Part shown: positions 42,721 to 48,857 of the stretch, one piece after another
Position numbering within the stretch: position 1 is the first letter of the stretch
Layout: each line of letters begins with the position of its first letter
Source of the DNA: CAVPUA01 sp963828015
Lineage (GTDB): Bacteria; Actinomycetota; Actinomycetes; Mycobacteriales; Jatrophihabitantaceae
Direction of reading: 5' to 3'
Assembly (NCBI GenBank): GCA_963828015.1
Contig: CAWHCD010000006.1
Span: 1,178,001-1,242,000, forward strand
DNA: 64,000 nucleotides
Made by a program: the position numbers and the translations under genes
Notes under the pieces: model-generated
Told to the model about the DNA's origin: nothing
The model's database searches: none
The model's input: only the letters and a program-made list of their open reading frames with translations

Positions 42721-42770
42721 CAGCTGATCGGCTCAGTCATGGCCAGCTCAGTCGTGGCCGGCTCAGTCAT
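42720..42770 (-). CDS. Possible 16-residue coupling peptide between imuB and dnaE2
   Basis: A minus-strand frame of 17 codons reads MTEPATTELAMTEPIS and stop. Its ATG (42770-42768) overlaps the last codons of imuB, whose own stop lies at 42765-42763, and its TGA shares a base with the dnaE2 ATG (TGATG). The frame fits exactly between the two genes and repeats Met-Thr-Glu-Pro because of the 15-bp tandem repeat. It may serve translational coupling rather than make a functional peptide. Confidence 0.35.
   Translation of the reverse strand: MTEPATTELAMTEPIS
42731..42770. repeat. 15-bp tandem repeat at the imuB/dnaE2 junction (2.7 copies)
   Basis: Three consecutive copies of GCTCAGTCRTGGCCR on the plus strand (42731-42745, 42746-42760, 42761-42770, the last partial). 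Each copy repeats the imuB stop-codon context (GACTGA on the coding strand), so the imuB frame meets three successive TGA codons. Confidence 0.85.
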
Positions 42771-44343
42771 AAATCGCCTCGATGGTCCATCGGCTCCCGT
42801 CGACCCCGAGTTGACAGCTGGCCAGGTAGGCCTGGCCACGGACGTCGACGAGTTGGAAGAGCGCGATGCGCGGCGGCGCCTCGGGCTCCCACCAGCGCTC
42901 GTCGATCGGCCACGGACCGGCCCAGGCGGTGATCGGCACCCCGGAGCTGGAACCGGTCGAGCTGGTACCGGTCACGAGCCGGGCCGGTGCCTGTGGCACT
43001 ACCCCGCTGTCACTGACCTGGACCGCCACGCCGTTGGCATCGAGGACCTGCACCGGACGCGGCGGATCGAACAACACCGACGGCGCCGGGGCGGGTAAGC
43101 GCCCCGGCCAGGGCGGAGTGGGCGAGCGCAGCGGGGTCAGCTCATCGCCCCATGGCACCAGTCGCGTGCTCTGGCCGGGAGTTCGGCCCCCCTGCGTCGT
43201 CGGGAGCAGCACCGAACCCGGACCGAGCAGGGTCTGCACCCGAGCCAGACCTCGGCGAGCCTGTTCGTCGGCGGCACCGGACCCGCCCCAGAGGCTCTGC
43301 TGATGCACCCCGGTCGGCACCGTCTCGAGCGGAGTCAACCGCAGCCCGACGATCGCCCCGGTCGGGCTGCTGGTGCTGGCCCGCCAGCCCTGCAGCTGCC
43401 ACCGGATCCGATCGATGACGTCGACCGCGGTGAGTACGCCGGTGTGTCGCCAGCGACGTTGGGTCTGCTCCCCCTGGTCGGTGCTCACCAGCAGCTCGAA
43501 GCAGGTGCAGGCCAACCCATGCTCGGCCAGCGTGCCGACGAAGCGCTCGACGGCACTGCGGGCAGTGAACGCGATGGTGTCGATGCGTTCCAGCGGCGGC
43601 TCGAGATCGAGCGTGACGGTGTACTCCCGCGGTGGGCGCCGGGCCGCGACCGGACGATCGTCGCGCCCGCCGGCCTGCCGGTGGGCCCAGGCCCCGTCGG
43701 GCCCGAAGCGGGCCAGCACATCTCGCGGCGGGAGCGCGGCGAAGGCACCCAGGGTGCGCAGGCCCAGCCGGTTGAGCAGATCGATCAGCGCTGACTCGTC
43801 GGAGGGGGCCAGCGTGCTGATCGGCAGCTCGGCGAGGAAGGGCCCCGACTGCCCCGGCGCCACGATCATCCCGCGGCGGGCCGCCTGCTCAGCGGCGAAG
43901 GCGCCATCGGCGATACCGATCAGCACGTCGGCGACCCGGTCGGCGATCGCCCTGGACAAGGCGAGCAGCACGCCTTGTTCGCCGCCGAAATAGCGGTTGG
44001 GACCGCGCGCGCCGATCGCGGCCAGCCCCGGACGGGTGATCTCCACACCCGGAGCGATCGATTCGAGGGCGGCCACGATCGGCTCGAACAAGCAGGCCTC
44101 GGCCGCCTCGTCACGAGCCAGCACGGCCAACTCGGGGCAGCGCGCCTGCGCCTCCCGGCGACGCTGGCCGCGGCGCACGCCGGCACTGCGGGCCGAGTGG
44201 GAGCAGGCGACCACCCGATTGGCGGTCACCACGGCGATAGGCGCCTCATCGAGTGACTGGCTCGCGGTCCGAGGTCCGGCCACCGCGGCCACCGGCCAGT
44301 CCGGGCACCAGACGGCGATCGTCCGGGGCGGCTCGGTTGACAC
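42763..44343 (-). CDS. imuB: ImuB, catalytically inactive Y-family polymerase homologue
   Basis: A 526-residue Y-family-like protein. Where true polymerases have a D-x-D metal motif near the N-terminus it reads IAVWCPDWPVAAVAG, so it is likely non-catalytic as in mycobacterial ImuB. Residues 348-353 are QQSLWG, a match to the beta-clamp-binding motif that makes ImuB the hub of the mutasome. The C-terminal region (RIALFQLVDVRGQAYLASCQ) is typical. GTG 44343 lies seven bases from the -10 of an SOS promoter, so the mRNA is probably leaderless. dnaE2 follows 42 bp downstream; no imuA' is adjacent. Confidence 0.92.
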   Translation of the reverse strand: MSTEPPRTIAVWCPDWPVAAVAGPRTASQSLDEAPIAVVTANRVVACSHSARSAGVRRGQRRREAQARCPELAVLARDEAAEACLFEPIVAALESIAPGVEITRPGLAAIGARGPNRYFGGEQGVLLALSRAIADRVADVLIGIADGAFAAEQAARRGMIVAPGQSGPFLAELPISTLAPSDESALIDLLNRLGLRTLGAFAALPPRDVLARFGPDGAWAHRQAGGRDDRPVAARRPPREYTVTLDLEPPLERIDTIAFTARSAVERFVGTLAEHGLACTCFELLVSTDQGEQTQRRWRHTGVLTAVDVIDRIRWQLQGWRASTSSPTGAIVGLRLTPLETVPTGVHQQSLWGGSGAADEQARRGLARVQTLLGPGSVLLPTTQGGRTPGQSTRLVPWGDELTPLRSPTPPWPGRLPAPAPSVLFDPPRPVQVLDANGVAVQVSDSGVVPQAPARLVTGTSSTGSSSGVPITAWAGPWPIDERWWEPEAPPRIALFQLVDVRGQAYLASCQLGVDGSRWTIEAIYD

Positions 44344-44349
44344 TCATCC

Positions 44350-44379
44350 AGTATCGAACACTTGTTCGATAATCGTCAA
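44350..44379 (-). promoter_or_regulatory. imuB promoter (leaderless)
   Basis: On the minus strand TTGACG (44379-44374) and GATACT (44355-44350) are 18 bp apart. The -10 ends six bases before the GTG start of imuB at 44343, which places the transcript start at or next to the start codon. No Shine-Dalgarno is present. Confidence 0.65.
44354..44369. promoter_or_regulatory. LexA SOS box of imuB-dnaE2
   Basis: TCGAAC-ACTT-GTTCGA, a perfect match to the mycobacterial/actinobacterial SOS consensus TCGAAC-N4-GTTCGA. The palindrome extends one base further on each side (44353-44370). It occupies the promoter spacer and touches the -10, so LexA binding should block transcription. Confidence 0.92.
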
Positions 44380-44406
44380 CCGTCGGCGAACCGCGACTTG
44401 GAGCGG

Positions 44407-45003
44407 CTAGAGGAGCGGATCGAAGTCGAAGATCTCGTCGAGGTGATCGCGGTCGTGCCGGGCGGAGTCGTCGTTCAGGTCGTCGAGCCAGATCCGAAAG
44501 GCCGCGATCGCCCGGGCGACGAGCACCCGGGTCTGCCAGTCCGGCTCGGCCAATCCATGGCGCGCGCTGAGCTGCGTGGCCACGCGGGTCTCCTGTTCGG
44601 ACAACCGCATGAACGGCGACCAGCTGGCATTCGCACTGGAGTGCAGCAGATCCACGATCTGCCGCAACCGGTCGCGGTTATGCAGCGCATAGTCGACGTT
44701 GCTGATAAGCGCCCGACGGATCACCGAACCATCGGGTTCCTCACGCGGAGCCAAGGTGATGATCTCCGCTACGCGCAAGCCCATCTCGCGCGCTGGCTCG
44801 GTGAGCACGTCATCCTTGGTCGCGAAGTAGCGGAAAAAAGTACGCCGACCGATGTTGGCGGCCTCACAGATGTCGGCCACCGTGACTTGGTCGTAGCCGC
44901 GCTGGGCGAACAGGTCGAACGCCGCCTCGACCGTAGCGGCCCGGCTATCACGCCGCTTGCGTTCCCGTAGGTCCGAACCCCCGGCAATCTTGCTGGTCTG
45001 CAC
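44407..45003 (-). CDS. TetR-family transcriptional regulator
   Basis: A 198-residue TetR protein: the helix-turn-helix region (TVEAAFDLFAQRGYDQVTVA, then ICEAANIGRRTFFRYFATKDDVL) is clear; the C-terminal domain resembles the MftR/TetR_C types (RIWLDDLNDDSARHDRDH). GTG 45003 is the start. A perfect palindrome (45006-45017) sits two bases upstream, suggesting autorepression. No obvious target gene is adjacent: imuB is 63 bp downstream on the same strand with its own promoter, and the upstream neighbour is a hypothetical gene. Confidence 0.9.
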   Translation of the reverse strand: MQTSKIAGGSDLRERKRRDSRAATVEAAFDLFAQRGYDQVTVADICEAANIGRRTFFRYFATKDDVLTEPAREMGLRVAEIITLAPREEPDGSVIRRALISNVDYALHNRDRLRQIVDLLHSSANASWSPFMRLSEQETRVATQLSARHGLAEPDWQTRVLVARAIAAFRIWLDDLNDDSARHDRDHLDEIFDFDPLL

Positions 45004-45005
45004 CC

Positions 45006-45017
45006 CAACAAGTGTTG
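45006..45017. promoter_or_regulatory. Palindrome upstream of tetR (candidate operator)
   Basis: Perfect inverted repeat CAACA-AG-TGTTG ending two bases before the tetR start codon. Size and position suit a TetR autoregulatory site. Confidence 0.45.
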
Positions 45018-45041
45018 CACGCGCGACTGGCGGCCAGCTGC

Positions 45042-45377
45042 CTAGGTCGCGAAGGTGATGGTGACCCCGGTCCTGCTCGAAGTGCAGGTCGTCCAGGTAG
45101 CGATGTTGTGCCCGAACGCGCCAACAACTGACACGTGGCAGGACACCTCAGCGCCCTCCTCGTGCCCAGGCGTGCCCGGGGCATGCGTGACCCGTTCGGT
45201 CGAGACCCCGAACGCCGAGTCCCACTCCGCCTCCCGGTCACCCCGGCCGGCCAGCGCGGTCCGCAGCGCCTCGGAAATGATGCGTTGAGCGATCGCCTGG
45301 TCCAGGAAGTCAGCCGTGCCCGTCCGCGCTTTGATGTCCGCCGCCCACGCGGCGATGTTGGCAGATGGCGTGGACAT
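45042..45377 (-). CDS. Hypothetical protein
   Basis: A 111-residue protein from ATG 45377 (MSTPSANIAAWAADIKARTG); the frame is open 18 codons further. The first half is predicted helical (FLDQAIAQRIISEALRTALA) and the second half beta-like with two cysteines (SCHVSVVGAFGHNIATWTTC). No signal peptide or membrane segment, and I do not recognise a family. GGGGAG precedes the ATG closely. It lies 24 bp upstream of tetR's operator on the same strand and could be co-transcribed with it. Confidence 0.6.
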   Translation of the reverse strand: MSTPSANIAAWAADIKARTGTADFLDQAIAQRIISEALRTALAGRGDREAEWDSAFGVSTERVTHAPGTPGHEEGAEVSCHVSVVGAFGHNIATWTTCTSSRTGVTITFAT

Positions 45378-45589
45378 GACTCCCCTATCGGTTGCCGGCA
45401 ATGCGAATCCGAACCTGGACTGGCCCGGCAAACGTTACCGGCGAATCCGGAGTGATCTACAGCGAGCCGCGGGAAATCCGGATCCGGTCGAGAGCGGTTG
45501 ATCAACACGCCGAGCCAGGTCCGCGCTGTGACTGGGATGGCAATACATGATGAGGCCGTTCTTTTGGCCAACGACATCGGAGGTGGCTC

Positions 45590-45781
45590 ATGATCAGAGC
45601 GCTCATTTTTGGCGTGCTGTTCTTCCTCATCGCGACATTCCCCGCGACCTGGCTGCTGATGCTGTTCCTCGGCAACATCGGCACCAACACCTCGTACTGG
45701 GGCACGCTGCCGGTCGGCGTCCTCGTCTCGGTTCTGCTGGCCGGCGCCACCTCGCCCAGCGTCGCCGTAGTCCGCTCGTAG
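45590..45781 (+). CDS. Small two-helix membrane protein (63 aa)
   Basis: MIRALIFGVLFFLIATFPAT begins the first hydrophobic segment (residues 2-28); a short polar turn (GNIGTNTSYWG) and a second hydrophobic segment (LPVGVLVSVLLAGA) follow. GGAGG lies six bases before the ATG, a strong ribosome-binding site that supports a real gene. No family recognised. It stands alone between a divergent hypothetical gene and a 253-bp gap. Confidence 0.72.
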   Translation: MIRALIFGVLFFLIATFPATWLLMLFLGNIGTNTSYWGTLPVGVLVSVLLAGATSPSVAVVRS

Positions 45782-46034
45782 CCTGCTGCCGTTCGACATT
45801 TCGGCTAACGACGGCCGCCGATCCTCGCCCTGGGTTGCCGTTTCCCGAGAGCGCGTACCGCTGTACGGAACGGGAAATACGTTGGCGTGGCCGCGCACCC
45901 TGTGCCAGCTCAGCGAATAGCCGCACGCGTTAATCGCCCGGGCAAATCAACTCTCGCCACGGGACCAGTCGAGGAATATCGTCACTGTCTGGCGCTCATT
46001 GAGCGGTCCGTTCCAAATCGATCCAGGAGGACAA

Positions 46035-46970
46035 GTGACGGAAGCCAAGGTATGGCCGCACCAGGAACTCGGCAAGGAACTGAGCAACTGGGGACGGTGG
46101 GGCGATGACGACGAGATCGGCACGATGAACTTCGTTACTCCCCAGAAGCGGGTCGAGGCGGCCAAGCTGGTGAAGACCGGCAAGGTCATCGACATGGGCA
46201 TTCCCTACGACAAGAACGGCCCGTTCCTCCCCGATGGGTTCCGGCAGAACCCGACCCACCTCATGACCTTCCTGCCCGCCGACACGGCTGGCGTTCCGGA
46301 CGGGATGATCTCCGCCGACGACATGGTCATCATGGGCCTGCAGGCGGCCACCCAGTGGGACAGCCTGGCCCACGTCGGCTACGGCGGCTACTTCTACAAC
46401 GGGGTTCCGGCGGCGGCGGTCAACAACTTCGTCGGTGCGAGCAAGAACTCCTACACCAAGGCCAACAGCAGCCTGGTCTCGCGCGGCGTCCTGCTCGACA
46501 TCGCCCGGCTCAAGGGCGTCGAGCGGCTCGAGGAGTCCTACGAGATCACCGCCGACGACCTGTCCGCGGCCGAGGAGGCCCAAGGAGTGCAGGTCAAGTC
46601 CGGCGACATCCTGCTGCTGCGCACCGGCTGGCACCAGTTCTTCGCTGCCGGCGACAAGGTGGGCTACAACGGTCCTGAGCCGGGCCCGGGCTACGAGTCC
46701 TGCCGCTGGTTCTACGAGCGCGAGGTCGCCGCACTGGCGACGGACAACTGGGCCGTCGAGGTCTACCCGTGCCCCGTTCCCGGGGCGATCATCCCGTTCC
46801 ACCAGGTCGCCATCCGCGACATGGGCATGATGCTCGGCGAGATGTTCGACTTTGAGGAACTCAGCGCGGATTGTGCCGACGACGGCGTCTACGAGTTCCT
46901 GTTCACCGGCACCGGCATCAAGGTCACCGGCGGGGTCGGCTCGCCGCTCACCCCGCTCGCCTTCAAGTAG
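46035..46970 (+). CDS. Cyclase-family protein (kynurenine-formamidase-like fold)
   Basis: A 311-residue member of the cyclase family (PF04199). It starts VTEAKVWPHQELGKELSNWG and contains WGDDDEIGTMNFVTPQKR, the probable metal-binding TQWDSLAHVGYGGYFYNG (in place of the HxGTHxD of KynB), VLLDIARLKG and PCPVPGAIIPFHQVAIRDMG. This longer subfamily is mostly uncharacterised; some members hydrolyse cyclic amides or esters. The GTG at 46035 is chosen because AGGAGG lies four bases upstream; the frame is open 12 codons earlier. It ends at a strong terminator. Confidence 0.85.
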   Translation: MTEAKVWPHQELGKELSNWGRWGDDDEIGTMNFVTPQKRVEAAKLVKTGKVIDMGIPYDKNGPFLPDGFRQNPTHLMTFLPADTAGVPDGMISADDMVIMGLQAATQWDSLAHVGYGGYFYNGVPAAAVNNFVGASKNSYTKANSSLVSRGVLLDIARLKGVERLEESYEITADDLSAAEEAQGVQVKSGDILLLRTGWHQFFAAGDKVGYNGPEPGPGYESCRWFYEREVAALATDNWAVEVYPCPVPGAIIPFHQVAIRDMGMMLGEMFDFEELSADCADDGVYEFLFTGTGIKVTGGVGSPLTPLAFK

Positions 46971-46984
46971 TAGGACTGCATGCT

Positions 46985-47019
46985 CCCGTTGGGGGCTGAC
47001 TCGATCAGCCCCCAACGGG
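46985..47019. terminator. Strong bidirectional terminator hairpin
   Basis: A 15-bp perfect stem (CCCGTTGGGGGCTGA paired with TCAGCCCCCAACGGG) and a five-base loop, between the converging cyclase and DUF2237 genes (6 bp from the DUF2237 stop). There is no T-tract, as is common for actinobacterial hairpin terminators. Confidence 0.9.
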
Positions 47020-47024
47020 CCTAC

Positions 47025-47417
47025 TCATGCCTCGAGTGATCCCGGGTCCGCCGGGACGTCGACCGCATGCTCTTGGAGCGCGGCGAACGGGACGATCCGC
47101 AACACCGCCTCATTCGTCGAGCTCAACACCACCGGTGCCGCAACGCCGTCGTTGTAGGCCCGGGCCCAGTTCATCGCCGTCACGCACCACCGGTCCCCCG
47201 GCACCAGACCGGGGAAGCCATAGGGCGGGTGCGGAGTCGAGAGATCGTTGCCGATGCTGCGTTGGTGCTCGAGGAACTCCGCCGTGACCACAGCGCAGAT
47301 CGTGTGGCTGCCCTGATCCTGCGGACCGGTGTTGCAGCACCCGTCCCGAAAGAATCCCGTCACCGGATCAGTCCCACAGGGTTCGAGCTCGCCGCCGAGT
47401 ACATTGCGCTCACTCAT
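47025..47417 (-). CDS. DUF2237 family protein
   Basis: A 130-residue protein: NVLGGELEPCGTDPVTGFFR, DGCCNTGPQDQGSHTICAVV, FLEHQRSIGNDLSTPHP and GDRWCVTAMNWARAYNDG. This is the COG3651/DUF2237 family, small cysteine-containing proteins of unknown role often near stress genes. Conserved Cys pairs suggest redox or metal binding, which is inference. ATG 47417 begins the homologous region. Confidence 0.88.
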   Translation of the reverse strand: MSERNVLGGELEPCGTDPVTGFFRDGCCNTGPQDQGSHTICAVVTAEFLEHQRSIGNDLSTPHPPYGFPGLVPGDRWCVTAMNWARAYNDGVAAPVVLSSTNEAVLRIVPFAALQEHAVDVPADPGSLEA

Positions 47418-47493
47418 CGAATCACCCCTGGCCCGTCGGTATCTCGCGCTGAGCCTATTGGATCCGGGGCGCCGGCTTGGATCGCGAGTCGGC

Positions 47494-47967
47494 CTAATCG
47501 ACCTTGGTGAGGAACGCACCCAGGTTGTCGAGAATCCCGCCGGTGCCCTCTTCGCGTCCCTCGACACTGTCCAGACCATCGAGGTGGACGCCCTGCTCGG
47601 TGTAGTTCAACCGCGTCCCGTCCGACTCCGTCGCGATCACGATCGTGACGAGCGAGGTGGAGATGTGCCGATGGTCGATCCACATGTCATAGGTGAATAC
47701 GATCCGCTGCTGCTCGACGATGTCGGTGTAGGTCGACTCGAAGCGCGACTGGGGCCCGCCGTGCCACCGGCCATCCTCGATGCCCTGCCCGCCCACCCGA
47801 AAATCGTGGGACTTTTCGCTGGTGACGAAGGCCGACCCGCCGCCGAACCACTGGTCGCGAGCGGCGTTGTCGGACAGTGCGTGCCAGACCGCATCCAGGG
47901 AAACCGGGTAAGTGCGCTCGATCACGAAGGTTGCGTGGACCTGACTGCGCTCGATGATGTCGCTCAT
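47494..47967 (-). CDS. SRPBCC/AHSA1-family protein
   Basis: A 157-residue START-like protein: IERTYPVSLDAVWHALSDNA, ARDQWFGGGSAFVTSEKSHD, and LVTIVIATESDGTRLNYTEQ before the C-terminal helix (GGILDNLGAFL). AHSA1-type proteins of this kind commonly pair with an ArsR regulator and bind an unknown hydrophobic ligand. AAGGAG lies eight bases before ATG 47967, which overlaps the arsR stop (ATGA at 47967-47964), so the two are co-translated. Confidence 0.87.
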   Translation of the reverse strand: MSDIIERSQVHATFVIERTYPVSLDAVWHALSDNAARDQWFGGGSAFVTSEKSHDFRVGGQGIEDGRWHGGPQSRFESTYTDIVEQQRIVFTYDMWIDHRHISTSLVTIVIATESDGTRLNYTEQGVHLDGLDSVEGREEGTGGILDNLGAFLTKVD

Positions 47968-48299
47968 GGTGCTGTCTCCTTGTTGGTGAGGAACGTTCCG
48001 AGTCGGTCGAGCTGTTGCTCGGCCGGAAGTCGCTGCTGATGCAGCCATTCGACTGCGGGGGTAAGTGCCTCGGTCGCCAGCTGGTACGTGCGGACGCGGC
48101 CGACCTTGCTCGAACTGACGATCCCGGCCGCGGACAGCACGCCCAGGTGCTGCACGACGCTCGGCAGCGACATCTGGAAGGGACGCGCGAGCTCGCTCAC
48201 CGATGCCGGACCCCGGCTCAGTCGCTCGACCATCGCCCGCCGGCTGCGATCGCCCAATGCATGGAACATCAGGTCCAGCTGATCCTGATACTTAGGCAT
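47964..48299 (-). CDS. ArsR-family transcriptional regulator
   Basis: A 111-residue winged-helix regulator: LMFHALGDRSRRAMVERLSR, SVSELARPFQMSLPSVVQHL (recognition helix) and KVGRVRTYQLATEAL (wing). No metal-binding Cys motif (ELCVCDL type) is present, as usual for the AHSA1-linked branch. ATG 48299 lies within an imperfect palindrome, and the gene is divergent from furA-katG with a 100-bp gap. It probably represses itself and the SRPBCC gene. Confidence 0.9.
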   Translation of the reverse strand: MPKYQDQLDLMFHALGDRSRRAMVERLSRGPASVSELARPFQMSLPSVVQHLGVLSAAGIVSSSKVGRVRTYQLATEALTPAVEWLHQQRLPAEQQLDRLGTFLTNKETAP

Positions 48300-48308
48300 A
48301 TGCTTAAG
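48291..48308. promoter_or_regulatory. Palindromic operator over the arsR start
   Basis: CTTAGGCAT/ATGCTTAAG, an 18-bp palindrome with one mismatched pair, overlapping the arsR ATG. Its size and central GCATATGC suit an ArsR autoregulatory site. Confidence 0.5.
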
Positions 48309-48364
48309 TATTGGTCTCGGTGAATGCCTTGTCAAGCCTCGGTGCAATCGGCGCCGGCAAGTTC

Positions 48365-48393
48365 TTGATTGATTCCAGAGAGCGCGCCATAGT
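48365..48393 (+). promoter_or_regulatory. furA-katG promoter (leaderless)
   Basis: TTGATT (48365-48370) and CATAGT (48388-48393) with a 17-bp spacer. The -10 ends six bases before the GTG start of furA (48400). The segment TTGATTGATTCCAGA closely resembles, from memory, the mycobacterial furA promoter/FurA operator region, where furA mRNA is leaderless. Confidence 0.65.
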
Positions 48394-48399
48394 GGGAAC

Positions 48400-48831
48400 G
48401 TGTCCACGAGTCTGGATTACGAAAATCTTTTGCGAGGGGCCGCGCTGCGCGTCACGCGTCCGCGCGTCGCGGTCTTGAGCGCCGTGTACGCCCATCCGCA
48501 CGCCGACACCGACTCGATCATCAGCGCTGTTCGCTCCGACCTCGGCGAGGTATCGCACCAAGCCGTATACGACATCCTGCGGGCACTGACGTCGGCCGGG
48601 TTGGTCCGTCGTATCCAACCGTCGGGCTCGCTGGCTCGTTACGAGTCACGCGTGGGCGACAACCATCATCACGTGCTGTGTCGCTCCTGCGGCGCGATCG
48701 CCGATGCCGACTGCGCGGTGGGCGCCACTCCATGCCTGACGGCCTCCGAGGATCACGGCTACACGATCGACGAGGCGGAGGTCATCTACTGGGGTCTGTG
48801 CCCCGAATGCAGCACGGCAACACAAACCTGA
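48400..48831 (+). CDS. furA: Fur-family regulator FurA (KatG-linked)
   Basis: A 143-residue Fur protein of the peroxide-sensing FurA type. The winged-helix domain contains RVTRPRVAVLSAVYAHPHAD and VSHQAVYDILRALTSAGLVR. The metal-binding part has HHHVLCRSCG and the C-terminal CPEC. It sits 26 bp upstream of katG, as in mycobacteria, where FurA represses the furA-katG operon and is released by peroxide. The GTG start at the predicted +1 and lack of a ribosome-binding site suggest a leaderless message. Confidence 0.94.
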   Translation: MSTSLDYENLLRGAALRVTRPRVAVLSAVYAHPHADTDSIISAVRSDLGEVSHQAVYDILRALTSAGLVRRIQPSGSLARYESRVGDNHHHVLCRSCGAIADADCAVGATPCLTASEDHGYTIDEAEVIYWGLCPECSTATQT

Positions 48832-48857
48832 GCACGCCTGATCCCGAAAGGATTCGC

